Shown piece by piece: positions 10,176-22,028 of a DNA stretch of 64,000 nt (the stretch's first letter is position 1; every line of letters begins with the position of its first letter). A model generated the notes under the pieces. It worked only from the letters and a program-made list of their open reading frames with translations. It did no database searches and was not told the origin of the DNA. The position numbers and the translations under genes are program-made. Source of the DNA: Magicicada septendecula (lineage: Eukaryota > Arthropoda > Insecta > Hemiptera > Cicadidae); contig CM068370.1 in NCBI GenBank assembly GCA_034769895.1, positions 34,299,747 to 34,363,746 of the forward strand, written 5' to 3'.

Positions 10176-11470
10176 CACGTATTTGAAACGGACCCCAAAC
10201 TAGTTAATGTACGAATTAAATAATTTTCCGCATCAAGTTAAAGAATGCGGTCAGTAAACTAACAGACACACAGAAAAACCACAAAAGGTAAACGAAATTA
10301 CACTGTTTAAAAGAAGAATCGCCTTTTATTGTACGTCGTGTTTATGATCCAGTAATATTTTGGGCGTTACTACATCCTATAATTGCCAACAGAAATTGGA
10401 TTCAGTGTGCTCATAGTTTTGAAAAATTCAATAACGAAGAAAATGCATTCTGTGTATGGATACAGGTACATGCGCGCGCGTGAGCCCTTATCTAATTTGC
10501 GTTCGTGTGGGTGGGTTATATTATTATTATTATTTGTTGTTCTGCCCTAAGGCAGGTCTTCAAATGGTAAACGCACTCCAAGCTGTCCTATCGCATGCCA
10601 GTCTTTTTGTTTCGTCGTAACACCCTCTTGATTTTAATGCTATCTATTAACTTCATTCTTCTACGCCCTCTTCTTCTTTCTCCTTCTATGACACCCTCCA
10701 TAGCAGTTATAAACAAGCAGTCTCTTCTTAAACAATGACCTAACCAATTCCTTTTCTTATTTTCTATTACCTTCAAGATTGTTCTCTCTTCTCCCATTGT
10801 CCTTAAAACTTCATCATTCCTTACTTTATCAACCCACCTTACTTTTTCCATTGCTCGACAAACGCACATCTCAAATGCTTCTAATCTTTTCTCATCCTCC
10901 TTCCTCAGTGTCCGTGTCTCTGCACCATATAAAGCAACGCTCCACACATAACACACACCTTACTTTTCCAATGCTCGCCAAACACACATCTCAAATACTT
11001 CTAATCTTTTCTCATCGTTCTTCCTCAGTGTCGACGTCTCTGCACCATATAAAGCAATGCTCCACACATAACATTTGCCCAACAATTTTTCCTCGATGCA
11101 TTCCCCTCTCGGAGATCCGACTGAGGGGATATTTTACCTCCGGAACATTTTACATAGAGGGCCATACGATTTGCTCTACTAGGGATATCCAACATGGATC
11201 CTTAATGTGGGTTATATATATGTCCTAGTTAATGGGGGATATATTTATGTTATAGTACCCAGTTCTGTTGGTAGGGTCAGAGATAAACACGTTCGTTGGT
11301 TACGTCTTGAATCTCCATTAAGGTTACCATAAATTTCTATTAGGGATTGTGTATCACGTAAAATTATTGCCGTTAAAAACGGTTATTCAAAATATACTGC
11401 CGATGTTATTAGTTAAATTGTTTACGTTTTACACTTAAGTCAAACCCAGTAAACTTCTATACAGACAAAT
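10176..11470. repeat. Duplicated 575-bp sequence, copy 2, split by an RTE insertion
   Basis: Matches copy 1 from ttgaaacgga onward, breaks at gtgggttata (10520) and resumes at gtgggttatat (11207) through to the shared end near 11455. The break is explained by the retrotransposon insertion at 10522-11206. The order (copy 1, RTE, copy 2 with insertion) shows the duplication is older than the inner insertion. Confidence 0.78.
10522..11206 (-). mobile_element. RTE-like retrotransposon insertion, 5' truncated, with 11-bp target duplication
   Basis: Flanked by gtgggttatat at 10511-10521 and 11207-11217, an 11-bp target duplication. The 3' tail is (TTA)n on the plus strand. The minus-strand frame encodes SVALYGAETRTLRKEDEKRL, EAFEMCVCRAMEKVRWVDKV and RNWLGHCLRRD, the post-RT segment of RTE-like elements. 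About 10840-11070 holds a tandem duplication of roughly 125 bp (cttactttttcca...cacacataac twice). There is no catalytic RT motif, so the copy is dead on arrival. Confidence 0.85.
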
Positions 11471-11868
11471 TTCAGTAGTGCGATTAATTCTCACCATAGG
11501 CTTATAGATAAATAATTGATGCCAAAGTAGTGGTATTTCCACTGACCTAAAAACCGCCACTCGCTCCAATTTGAAACGAGTCGGACGAGTTGAACAAGTT
11601 TTTCATTTCCTAGAGCAAAAAAAAAAAAAAAATCGATTTCAATAAAAATAAACGCGTTAAAACAAAAACAAAAACAAAACGCTTTTATGTAATCTGACGA
11701 ACTGGCCGTCTTTCGTCGCACGAGTGTGTGTGTGTGGAATAAGTTTGTTATTTTTGTTTTAGCCTGGAGCTGTTGTGGCCATCATTTTTTTAAATAACTT
11801 CGTCGCGTTGATATTTTCATTTTTATTGGGTGTCACGTGGATGATCGATGCTATTTTGACTAATATTT
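11471..11868. other. No gene; poly-A and GT runs
   Basis: Contains an A15 run near 11617 and a short (GT)n at 11724. The frame at 11491-11721 is created by these runs (FCFCFNAF, FFFFF) and is not considered coding. Confidence 0.5.
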
Positions 11869-11876
11869 TTCACGGT

Positions 11877-12302
11877 CAGTGGCGTATCTAGAATTTGACC
11901 TGGGGAGGGGGTTCGGTCGAGTCGGTTTCATACAACAGAAAAACAAGTTAAGGATAATCAACATTACTATCTTTAAAGTCGATGAAAAACGTGTGTTAAC
12001 ATCCTGAAATCAATCCCATTAAAGTAAACATAATAATACAATAAAAATACGCTCAGAAATTTAGAAACATTGTTTAGAAGATCCTTATTGACTGAATTGG
12101 TTTTCCTATATTTCATATTTTAAACGTATACGCAAATGCTTTGTAATACGAGTAAATCTGTTTGTACATTTAAACACGAGTTACTACAGTATTATCGTAC
12201 ACAGCTAAAAATATTAAAAACGGCCTAAAAATTAAGAGATTAAGAAAACTTTGTTTACCCTCTGGGGGATCCGATTTCGCTCCCCCCGTAAATACACCCC
12301 TG
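11877..12302. mobile_element. hAT-type MITE, 426 bp, with 8-bp target duplication
   Basis: The left end reads CAGTGGCGTATCTAG and the right end, inverted, CAGGGGTGTATTTACG. The flanking 8-mers ttcacggt (11869-11876) and ttcactgt (12303-12310) match at 7 of 8 positions, as expected for an aged hAT target duplication. There is no coding capacity. A second copy of the same family starts at 60867 with CAGTATCGTATGTAG and shares internal segments such as tgaaatcaatccc and tacgcaaatgct. Confidence 0.8.
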
Positions 12303-12310
12303 TTCACTGT

Positions 12311-12850
12311 ATGTGGATTACGATCATGTTGAGAGATCAAACTACACCGATACACTGATATCAGAAGAGTAAAACACTAAAAACTTTATATTTTTATAGG
12401 GTTTATGACAACTGGGGTTTAATGATGGCTTTGTTTCGTCATTTCCTGGTGGTTGTTGTCTGTTTTCAGCCAGACGTTTCTGATAAAGCTGCGGTACGCT
12501 GTCTTAATCCTGTCAGTGACAATGATGAATTATGTGCGGTTACTGCGCACAGAAACAAACTCCAAATTTGTTGATTTCTGAGCTACTTTTAGAAGCTCCT
12601 GCCTCGTGGCCATGTTCACGTTGAATACTTTGTATTATTCCAGCACCATTATCAAAAAAATGGACAAGATATTTACCTTGTAACTTTTTGTACGATGTTA
12701 TTCACACCGAATTCATCAAAGTTAAATTCGGTACCAGGTTTAGAGAAAAACTGGTAAGTACATATGGTCTATAAAAACTGTTTAGTAGTTTATTTTCTAT
12801 AAAAAAAAATGAAAAAATGCAAATATCAGATAATTTGTACCAAATGGTAC
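12311..12850. other. No gene recognised
   Basis: Mixed and AT-rich sequence leading into the repeat with a hammerhead-like core at 12891. No coding motif seen. Confidence 0.5.
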
Positions 12851-12975
12851 GATGTTCACCAGTTTCCACAGTACTGTGTCAATGACAGTACTGAAGATGG
12901 CCTCCAGTGATGGTGCTGAAACGTCTGTTTCAAGCTGCAGCATTAAACCGCGGCCTAATAGCCGGTGTGCAGTCA
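12851..12975 (+). repeat. Repeat fragment with hammerhead-like core
   Basis: Contains CTGAAGAT at 12891, a GGC...GCT stem-loop and GAAAC at 12918-12922, followed by gtctgtttc. This is the same order as in six other places in the window. It is preceded by ccacagtactgtg, a segment also near 63980 and inside the Helentron-like copies. Interpretation is given in the findings. Confidence 0.45.
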
Positions 12976-13099
12976 AAATATTAACAGAATTATCAGATAA
13001 ATTTTAGATTTTTGTTTATTACTTTTGCACAATGTATACAGTTTACAGCTTCAGAACCAATTTATAACTTATATTGGTTCCTAAATTTTTGAACCAAAT

Positions 13100-13315
13100 G
13101 AAAAACTGCTTAGGATGCTTTGATGCTTAGGAAAAAACAATAGGCATAAAATTTAATGAGGGAAGAATGCACTCTGTAAGATTTGCAGATGAGATTAAGA
13201 TTTAACAGAATCAGAGAAGAAATGAACAGAACGTTCTGCATGTTAGGAGAAACACTAGTTAAACGGAAAGTCAGAATTACTGCAATGAAGAAATCCACCA
13301 AACAAGTTTCAAGAT
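13100..13315 (+). pseudogene. RTE-like reverse transcriptase fragment (mutated catalytic box)
   Basis: The plus-strand translation gives GIKFNEGRMHSVRFADEIK, then ESEEEMNRTF and KRKVRITAMKKSTK. This matches the stretch around the RT catalytic box (I.K.FADDI...AE.EEE...L) in RTE-like elements, with FADD changed to FADE and a stop shortly after. It is a small dead fragment without visible ends. Confidence 0.6.
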
Positions 13316-14560
13316 AGGCGATTTAAAAAATTAAACAAAAAATTAAAGTTTCTGTTCAGTTGGAAAAATCAGACCTTGGAACCTTGGAACTTGAATCAGA
13401 TTTATTTAACCTATATTTTTTATATTTTACAATTTTGAACGAGATTAAATTGTTAATTGCAGGTAAACTTCCTTAATTCGAACGATTATGTTTCGCTTTT
13501 CCATTATTTCGAATGGAATGCCATTCCTCCATCACTTTCAGGTTATTCCATATTTAAAATGGTGTATAAATTTCGAATGCTATTAATTTATATTTTTTTT
13601 TTGTAATACCGAACAAAAAAGTGTAAAATTATTGATTAAAAAAAAATAACAGTGGTGTATAAAATAAAAATTAATTACTTACTTTAAACTTCAGAGAGAT
13701 TTACATAGGCTATTTTATAACTACCGTTAATTTCTTTTGTAAGGATAGGAACGTATGTATTATTTATGAACTTTATTATTTGCGAGAGATTCTAAGCTAA
13801 AATGATAAACGTAAAGTTTATCTGTTTATCTTCACAGCTGGTGTCATAATTATTGAAACTATGATCCGTGGTATTGGGCCGTGGTCTACTATCATTCTGA
13901 CAGATGTTATCAGACGTTCCGGCCTCACCTCTGAAGATGACCTCGAGGTCATAAATATTGTATGTCATTAATTGTGTTGTCTTATAAATATTTACAATAA
14001 TTAATTATCATTCATTCACATAAATGCGTCACGTATTTCAAAAGTTGATAAATAAATATTCGTATTTTTTAATTGGAAATTTTTTTATTGTTATTTTTAT
14101 TGAATTATATTACTTGAATCCCATAATGATTAGAGTTATGGAAGCTGCAGAAGTACGTAGTATCAAGGAGTGCATATTTCAGTCCGTCATTGAACGCAAA
14201 CACACGGAGCCGTCCCGTTATTCGCTGAACGTTTCATCGATAAACCTCATTAACTGGTTGCGTTGCGATACACAATTATGTATCGATACACAATTACCGA
14301 TGAGACGTATCAGTGTGTACAGAAGCACGTACTTGCTCAAAACGCGGTTAACCTTTCTCATTCGTGTAATTGTTGACGTGGAAACTGGTTTGCTGATTTG
14401 ATTTCAAAAACTGGGTTTTCGTTTCAATGTCGTCGTACACACCATGTGATGAAATTTTCTGGATGTCGCTGTTGTCCTTTCGTAATATCGGTCTGTTGGC
14501 TGGCTTAAACAGAACCACAAGTATCGTCCGTTCAAATGTTAACATTTTCATCTGAGAATA
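13316..14560. other. AT-rich stretch without gene
   Basis: About 1.2 kb. A degenerate repeat with cagacgttcc and CTGAAGATGACCTCGAGGTC occurs at 13910-13955. The 125-residue frame at 14024-14401 is AT-driven and shows no known motif. Confidence 0.45.
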
Positions 14561-16523
14561 ATTTTCACATCACATGTCTACAACGATTTATTTCTCGTGA
14601 ACTCAATCCAATTATGCTTGGTGCTAGATAAGTGGTCACATCTCTAGAAACGAGAATTTGCTCAGCGCATACACAGTTCTTGCACGAACTGAGCCCATTT
14701 TGCTGCTGATTCTCTTGGCAGTGTCTCATTCCGCGTTTAGTGTCGCTCTAGGCCCGACAGAAGACGCATCACTCTTGGTCGCACAGCAGAAGGCGCATGT
14801 ATATACAGGTACTCCTTCGTTATTTTATGGTGGCCGGTAACCTTGGTGAAAGTGATATGCGCTGTAACCTGTTTTTTGTCAGTTCAACCCTACACTTCAT
14901 CGAGTGCGTAAGTGTTGATGCGTTTTCAAAAAGATTTATCGTGAAATGTTGGCCTGTATTTGATTTAATCGAAAGTGTATTGTTATTAAATCATATTTCA
15001 AATTTCACTTAGTACTGTCCGTGGGCGTGTTTTCTTGCCACAATTACCAATCTGAAAAATGTACCACATTAAACTCTTCAAAAAGTGACTTAATTCAGTG
15101 CTTGTCTAATAACAAAATTCCTTTTACACATAACATGTTTGAGCTAGTACTATGTAACTTAGTAAAAACCTTTACAAAAACATTATAAAATAGACGGTAT
15201 TCTACGAAATCACGGCCACACTGTTATTCGTCTGCCTTCGTATCACCCATAGAACTTATTTGAGCTCAACTTAAAACGCTCAGTCACAAAAAGCTCATAT
15301 TTGGGCCACTTTTGACAATAAATACTTTTCTCAAACCATAATAATTAATATCCCTAGGGTTTATGTGACATTTTATGTAAAGTCATCATTTTTATCCACC
15401 GTTATCCATATTTTACTCATGTGTTACTTTCATACCATATTTTAGCAGTACTTGCATATAAGTAGGCCTATATTTTTGGCCTATTTCGATTGTGTTTCTT
15501 ATGCTTCACTATTTCTTTTATTATTAAAGTTTTGTTACTTGATTTGTAATAGTGAGTTATCTATTATTTACATTATACAATAAATAACGTAGTTTTGGTA
15601 TTACAAATACAAAATTTGTATACATTCTGTAGAATATGTATAATAAAAATTTTCAGTAATGCTGAATAAAATTCAACCAGCATTTGAATGAAATCAGGAA
15701 ATGTGTACAATGAAATTTACAACGTGTAAAATCCGAGTTATAATATATTATGTATACATCTACAATATAATTATATTATATTATAATATGTATAATATAT
15801 TATTATTATATTATAATAATACTCAATAGTAACGGCAGTAGCAGTAGAAAAACAGACGTTTTTGAAGTGGAGAACTGAGCACTTTTGAGTTCCCCACAAC
15901 GCCACTTTTTGCGCAGCTATGAAACGGCCACCATAAAGTAACATAATTGTATTCAGGGATCCGGGACTACACTGATGGAAGAAGACCCTCCTACTTTCAA
16001 TCGGCTAGGCTGAAAGGCAATTGTCCCGCATTCCTTGCGCATGGCTATCGTCACACGTTCAAACCCTCTATTCAGCTTTAATTACGTGAACGTTCGTGAT
16101 TAGGTGATAGAAATTCTTTCGATTAAAAATCAGTGTTTATAGCTTCGAGTCTATTTTTTAGGTTGAAGATATATTTTTCGTCTTAATAATTTTCTTAACA
16201 GATAAGAAAAGAAAACTAAATAACAGTGTTTGCGAATACATAACACATGTAGAAACAATTTAAACCAAAATTGACTATTCTTGGGAACAAAATTATTCGG
16301 CTGAATACCTCATTATTCTTGGTACCCCTCTCAATAGACGTAACATGTCATGTTATAATGGTGTATCATCCTCCGTGAACAGTAACCTTAATTTACTGCG
16401 TGAACAGTAACGCAAGGTGCGAGAAGGAGATAAATCTGCCTTCCCAAACGGAATATATATCTCTTTGACAACGTATCCCGCTAAGGTATTGACTACTGTA
16501 AAAATTTCAATTGATAGGTAAAA
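14561..16523. other. No gene; AT palindromic microsatellite inside
   Basis: About 2 kb. Around 15735-15830 there is a (taatat)n-like self-complementary AT run. The 11-mer tatggtggccg near 14826 recurs inverted at about 15925 (cggccaccata), which could be two ends of an old 1.1-kb element, but the match is short. No coding sequence recognised. Confidence 0.45.
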
Positions 16524-16830
16524 TACGAAGGTCATTCAATTTAAAGAGACAAATAGCTGTAGAGAAATAACGGTTGGTAGGCGGAGTACGATAGTTACAG
16601 AACTGTTAGTTGGCACACCTGTGATGAGTTCTGATCAGCTGTTTGATTAGAATTGTATTGTTTATAACCTAAAATTCTCATTTAACGATGACGAGTCGTC
16701 TTGAAGTTTCGGAATTTGTTGAACAGCGTGTAGTGTCCGTTTTTTGGTATCTTAAGGTGAAAAACCGGCTAAAATTTACTCTCGTTTGACTAAACAATAC
16801 GTAAAAATCTGTATAAACCGCAGAAATTTT

Positions 16831-17526
16831 TACTTCCATGTTCCATAAGGAATGGAAGTATGGTGATGGCGAAATAAATCGTGTTCGAGATAAGGGCTGA
16901 TTCTGATTGTACTACCCTCAAAACATGAAGAAAGTCGTTTTTCGAAAAGTCTCTGTGTGTCTATCTGTAGAATTTTTTCTATTGCGCATAACTGCCGTAA
17001 ATTCAAACAGAATCAAATAATGTTTTGCATACGAGCCTGATTTGTAGAGGACTCAAGGCCTATTGATTTTGGTGAAGATCGGTTAAGGAGAAGGGGTAGT
17101 TTCCTGCAACATTTTGTGTTTTAACAAGAGTAAAGTACTTAATTTTGATAAAGTATCCTGAAAAAAAGGTCATAATAATCCACTGTAGAAAGGTAGATGA
17201 AGTGTTCCATAAATAAAAATGATAGTTAAAGGGGGAGGGGATAATTTTTTATGCGTACTACGTTATCGGCAACAAAGAAGTAGTTTCTTGTTAAAATTCC
17301 TTCCCGGGCTGTTTGGCCATGGTCCAATGTTTTCTGCAAATCAGACGTTTCGGCAGTTCTATCGACTGCCATCATCAGTGAAAATCGAGTGCGCTAACGT
17401 GAGGTGGTATACGTAAGTGACTACAGTATTGTGGGTAAGGCTGAAGAAAGAAGTAGTTTCTATGGAAAGTGATTTTAAACATAAATCTTAGAACATGGAA
17501 GTCACGTATGGTTCTTCATACCGATA
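16831..17526 (-). mobile_element. Helentron-like non-autonomous element, single-repeat copy
   Basis: On the minus strand it starts tatcggtatgaagaaccata and ends with the hairpin at 16831-16859, whose stem is ACTTCCAT/ATGGAAGT. The middle carries one copy of the unit with gtaaactacccc-like text (here inverted, ggggtagtttcc) that is tandemly repeated in the copies at 47.4-54.2 kb. A 5' signature, central tandem repeat and 3' palindromic stem-loop, with no target duplication and insertion between T residues in the mariner host, match the architecture of Helentron-derived HINE/DINE-1 elements. No replication or helicase gene is present. Confidence 0.6.
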
Positions 17527-18046
17527 TTTTTAACTGGGTAGAACAGTTTTAACTGGCCGAACTACTGTGACTGACGAGCACCGTTCTTGACGTCCAGTTG
17601 AGGTTTCAACTCCAAAGGTTGAGACTCGCATACACACCCTCAGCCAAGACGACCGACGGATTACTGTTGACCTTACAGGTGAGTTTTTTTTTTTTTTTTT
17701 TTTTTAATTTATTGGAGATCTGTAAGCTGTTCGACTGAGCGAACATTTAACAAATTGGCTGACAACACACACAGGATTATGAAGAGCTGACCATTGACAG
17801 CTCTTCTGGTTTTGATAATAGATTAAAGAGGTAACAAAATACAAAACTAAATGATAAAAACATGTAAACAAATGAACAAAAGTCACTATCACTTCCTGCT
17901 GGCATGATACAATAAGTTCAAACATTAAACACTGGGCCCATAAGGCACATATACAGGTTGACATTAACACGTATGAATGACACGAATACAAAAACATACA
18001 GAACAGATATCACAGACAGTACAATACAGAAAATACAGAGAATACA

Positions 18047-20739
18047 TTATGAGTTAAACCTGAATGGTAAGTCTAATAGTTTGTGTCTTTTTAGTCTATA
18101 AATATCTTCACTGTTGTCTAACAAGTTAATAGCCAGGTGGTTGGGATGCTGTTCTAGTTTGGAGATGTGAGTCCTGCAGAGGCGCATGATTTCTTCTTTC
18201 ACGGTTGAAACTTTGAGGTCGCGGTGTATAGAGTTATTTGAGACAAACCAAGGAGCGTCGACTATTGATCTAAGTGTTTTGGACTGAAAGCGCTGGATAA
18301 TCTCAATATTACTTGTACTTGCAGTACCCCAAAGTTGAATACCATAAGTCCATACCGGTTTAAGCACGACTTTATAGATCAAGAGTTTGTTGACGAGACT
18401 TAACCGTGATTGTCTGCCTATAAGCCAATAGATGTTTCTGACCTTGTGATTAAGTTGAAGCTTCTTAGATGTTATATGTTTTTTCCATGTTAATCTCCTG
18501 TCCAGATGCATCCCAAGGTACTTAGCACTTTCAGCTTGCGGTACTGGTTGACCGTTAATTGTGACTGGAGGGCAGTTTGCCTTACGTGTGGTGAAGGTAA
18601 CGTGGACTGACTTCGATGAATTGATTTTTATGCGCCAATTATCAAGCCATAACTGAACGCTGTTTAATGATTCTTGTAGTATAAGAGATGCTATTGAGGG
18701 GTCGGAGTGTGTCGCTAGGATCGCTGTGTCATCGGCGTAGGTAGCAACAGTGGTTTCACTTGCTGACGGTAAGTCCGAGGTGAACAGGAGGTAGAGCAGA
18801 GGACCCAGGACACTACCCTGCGGAACACCCGACCCCACTGGTAATAGAGGAGAAGTAGCATCGGAGTACTTGACTTGAAACACTCTGCCCACTAAGTAGG
18901 AATGTAAGATACGGTAACAATTATGTGGCAGATTTTTCTTTATTTTATATAAGAGTCCAAGATGCCAGACTTTGTCAAATGCCTGGGAAACGTCGAGAAA
19001 CACACCTGAGCAGAACATCTTCGATTCCAGCGATTTATTGATAACATTTGTTAGTCTGTGTATTTGATCTACCGTAGAGTGCTTTTCTCGAAAACCAAAT
19101 TGGTGATCGGGAATTAGGTTGTTTTCTACAATTGTTGGCATAAGTCGTTTTACAAACAGCTTTTCAAAGATCTTACCAAGTATCGGTAGAAGGCTTATGG
19201 GTCGATAAGAAGAGGGCTCTTGAGGGTTTTTACCAGGTTTTAAGACCATGATAACTTGAGCCGATTTCCAGAGAAGAGGAAAGTATTCGAGTCTGAGTAT
19301 GGCATTGAAAATGTATGTTATTAGTACAACGCCTTTGTGAGGCAGCTCCTTTAGAACTTTCCCCGATAGCAAATCAATGCCGGGAGCCTTTTTACTTTTC
19401 AAATTATACAAGATTATTTCCTTGATTTCCTTAACTTTAAAAGGCTTAATAGGTAGAGTCATTTGGAGCGGGGAGTGTAAGTATCTTTGTACCTCTTCAT
19501 CGAAAGAGACGTTCTTGCTGGCTTCAGGTTGAAAAACGTTGACCAAATGTTCGGCAAAAACCTGGGATTTCTCTGTATTGCTGCGCGCCCAGCTACCATC
19601 TGGTTTATGTATTGGTGGTATTTGTAATAGTGGCCTTTTTAATCGTTTAGTAGCCTTCCACAGAGAATAATCAGTACTTTCATTTGGTGACAGATTTTCT
19701 AGATAATCCTGAATCCCTTCATTCTTTAGATTTTCCAACAATCGTTTAAGTTGTCTGGCCGCGGAATTCCACTTTCTTTTATCATCCGGATGATGAGTAT
19801 GCTGCCAAATTCGTCGCAATTTACGCTTCTCAGCTAATTTCTTCCGGACAACCAGAGGAAGGTTCAAGTGCTTATTCTTCGCTGTATTGCAAGGTGTAGC
19901 TTCCCAGGCTGATTTTTGAAAAGTACTGGTGAGAGAATTTACAGCCGCATCCAATTCAGCAGGCGTGTGGAGTGGAAGTTCGAGCGAGATATTATAATTT
20001 ACAAGCTCTCTAAAGTAATCCCAGTCAGTAAGACGATTTGTGAGTGTTGGTAGACTTTCAGACTCAATTATAGTATTGCTAATAGTGGCAATAATTGGAG
20101 TGTGGTCAGAGGACAAATCAAGGCAAGATTCAACTTTGTAGTATTTATGAGACAAGCCTCGTATTAAGAAAAATCAATTAGGTCAGGTATTTTATTTGTG
20201 TCAGAAGGCCAATAGGTTGGTTGACCAGTGGACAGAAAGGACAGGGATTCTTGTCTAATGACGTTATATAAAATTCTACCTCTTGGATTAGCTAATCTCG
20301 AACCCCATTGCGGGTGTTTTGCGTTAAAGTCACCTCCCACCAAAAAACGTGCACCAAGAGTTCCAAGAAAAGAGCTGAAGTCAGTTTCATTGATTCTGTG
20401 TTTTGGGGGACAGTAGACTGCAGAAACAATTAGAGGGCCTCTTTGATCTTCAATTAAAACGTTGGTCGCCTGTAGGTGAGCAGTTTTGACGTTAGAGAAG
20501 AGATAATGTTTTATATTGTTTCGGATTAACAGAGCGGTTCCGCCACGAGCTGTCCCGTCCGGATGTTGGGTATCATAAACAGTAAAGCCTGGAATCCTAA
20601 TATGGCTTCTGTCTGTGAAGTGTGTCTCAGATATAAGCATTACGTCTAATCTGTTTTCAAGAAGAAAAGCTTTGAGTTCTAGGGTGCGTTGAGAGAGTCC
20701 ATTGGCGTTCCATAATCCAATCCTGTAATTGTTATTCAT
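18047..20739 (-). pseudogene. Jockey ORF2: apurinic-like endonuclease and reverse transcriptase, one frameshift
   Basis: This is the enzyme that nicks the target and copies the element RNA. It starts at ATG 20737-20739, two bases after the ORF1 stop (TAA TA ATG), which suggests termination-reinitiation. The endonuclease part shows LWNANGL, ISETHF, GGTALLIR, VGGDFNAKHPQWGS and, past the break, SSDHTPI, so the catalytic E, D/N and H residues are kept. The RT part includes SYRPISLLPILGKIFEKL, FLDVSQAFDKVWH, GVPQGSVLGPLLY and TYADDTAIL with the YADD site intact. The frame is broken once near 20160-20167 in a short T run (5 T on the coding strand), dividing it into 191 and about 702 codons. Together these give the usual Jockey length of about 900 residues. 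Confidence 0.93.
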
Positions 20740-20741
20740 TA

Positions 20742-22028
20742 TTAATTAGAAAGTTTATTGACAAGTGTTGTAAGGAGATTAAGCATGACGCTATTTTGCT
20801 GCATGAGTTGACTGAACATAGTCTCAAATTTTGTCAGGAAGTGTGAAAGAGTGATGTCCTCATTTGCTGTCTGTTTGAGATTGCTGTCATAAGGGGGCGA
20901 TGATTCTGAGTGTTTCGGTAGTCCTGCAATTTGAGCGTAAGTAGGAGAAGAGACGTTACGGGTATTCATGTTCTGTTCCGTGTTCATAGTCCTAAACATT
21001 GAAGGGGTTCTCCTAGGTGTGGAGTTTCGTACGGGGCTTTTTCTGGCCTGCAGGTTTTGATAAACTTCACAGCCCTTATAATTAGCTGTATGAGGACCAT
21101 CACATAATGCACATGTGGCTGGTGTATCCTTAGATTTGGAACAAGTTGCGGAGTTGTGTTCACCTCCGCACTTGACACACTGGAAAGGTTTCCTACAATA
21201 CGTCTTACTGTGACCGTATGACTGACAACGAGTGCACTGTATGATAAAGTTTTTTCTCCGAGGTGGTTCTACAGCAATCTGCATGTTACCTAAAGACCTT
21301 AGGCTATATATTTGTTTATTGTTTGCTGCAGGTTCAAGATCAACAAAGAAGAGAGGGAGGGGTGTTTTCTCGACTCTGTGTCGAACGTTGATTATGTTTC
21401 TGACCGAGTGTCCTTTTTCTTTTAGTGCTTCTTTAATAAAGTGTACACCGATGCTAGGATGAATGTTTCTTATGACAACCCGGTATGCTCGCTGGTCTTT
21501 AATTTGATAAGTATGGTAAATAATTTTTTCGTCCTCGAGGTGACGAATTAATTTTCTGTAAGAATCAGGTGCAAAAGTGTTGATTTTCACCGTATTGTCA
21601 TCGAACGATTTAGTAGTGTACTGTTCTGATTCCAAAATTGCTGTAAGATTATTGATCATTTCACTGTAATTGACGATACCATGAAGGTATACAGGAGGAG
21701 GTCTAGGTACTTTCGGCTGAGCTAAGACTTGAGTAGGTTGGACGTCAACAGGGTCATCTATAGGTAACACCGTAAATCTATTGTGGTCATTAAGCTGAGT
21801 GTGTGTTTCAGATGTGTTTTCTGAAGATTGACGACTTCTTTTTCGTTTTTTCACCATCTGCCAGCTGTGGGATCCGTTTTGTGTGAAATCAACATTAACA
21901 TTTCTGCCTGGCTGTTGACTGTTATAGGATTGAGGGGCATTTTGTGACATTGGAGGTACTGAAGTTCCTGAGTGGACTGTAGGAACAGGTTCAACGTTAG
22001 TTGACAGGCCTGGTTGCTGATAATTCAT
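20742..22028 (-). CDS. Jockey ORF1, gag-like nucleic-acid-binding protein
   Basis: Binds element RNA in the ribonucleoprotein. About 428 residues from the ATG at 22026-22028 (MNYQQPGLS). A longer frame reaches 22094, but its extra residues come from a CA-rich leader (CVWLCASVCP), so the inner start is preferred. There is a basic KKRKR motif early. Three CCHC knuckles occur in the last half: CTRCQSYGHSKTYC, CVKCGGEHNSATC and CALCDGPHTANYKGC, the normal Jockey gag arrangement with the PRE domain ahead of them. The frame is fully open, unlike every other element gene here. Translation of ORF2 likely depends on this frame because only 2 bases separate them. Confidence 0.92.
   Translation of the reverse strand: MNYQQPGLSTNVEPVPTVHSGTSVPPMSQNAPQSYNSQQPGRNVNVDFTQNGSHSWQMVKKRKRSRQSSENTSETHTQLNDHNRFTVLPIDDPVDVQPTQVLAQPKVPRPPPVYLHGIVNYSEMINNLTAILESEQYTTKSFDDNTVKINTFAPDSYRKLIRHLEDEKIIYHTYQIKDQRAYRVVIRNIHPSIGVHFIKEALKEKGHSVRNIINVRHRVEKTPLPLFFVDLEPAANNKQIYSLRSLGNMQIAVEPPRRKNFIIQCTRCQSYGHSKTYCRKPFQCVKCGGEHNSATCSKSKDTPATCALCDGPHTANYKGCEVYQNLQARKSPVRNSTPRRTPSMFRTMNTEQNMNTRNVSSPTYAQIAGLPKHSESSPPYDSNLKQTANEDITLSHFLTKFETMFSQLMQQNSVMLNLLTTLVNKLSN

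Noticed and set aside
14824-15945. A 1.1-kb element bounded by tatggtggccg inverted repeats
   Set aside because: The match is 11-16 bases, with no target duplication and no interior hallmark. Left as a remark only.
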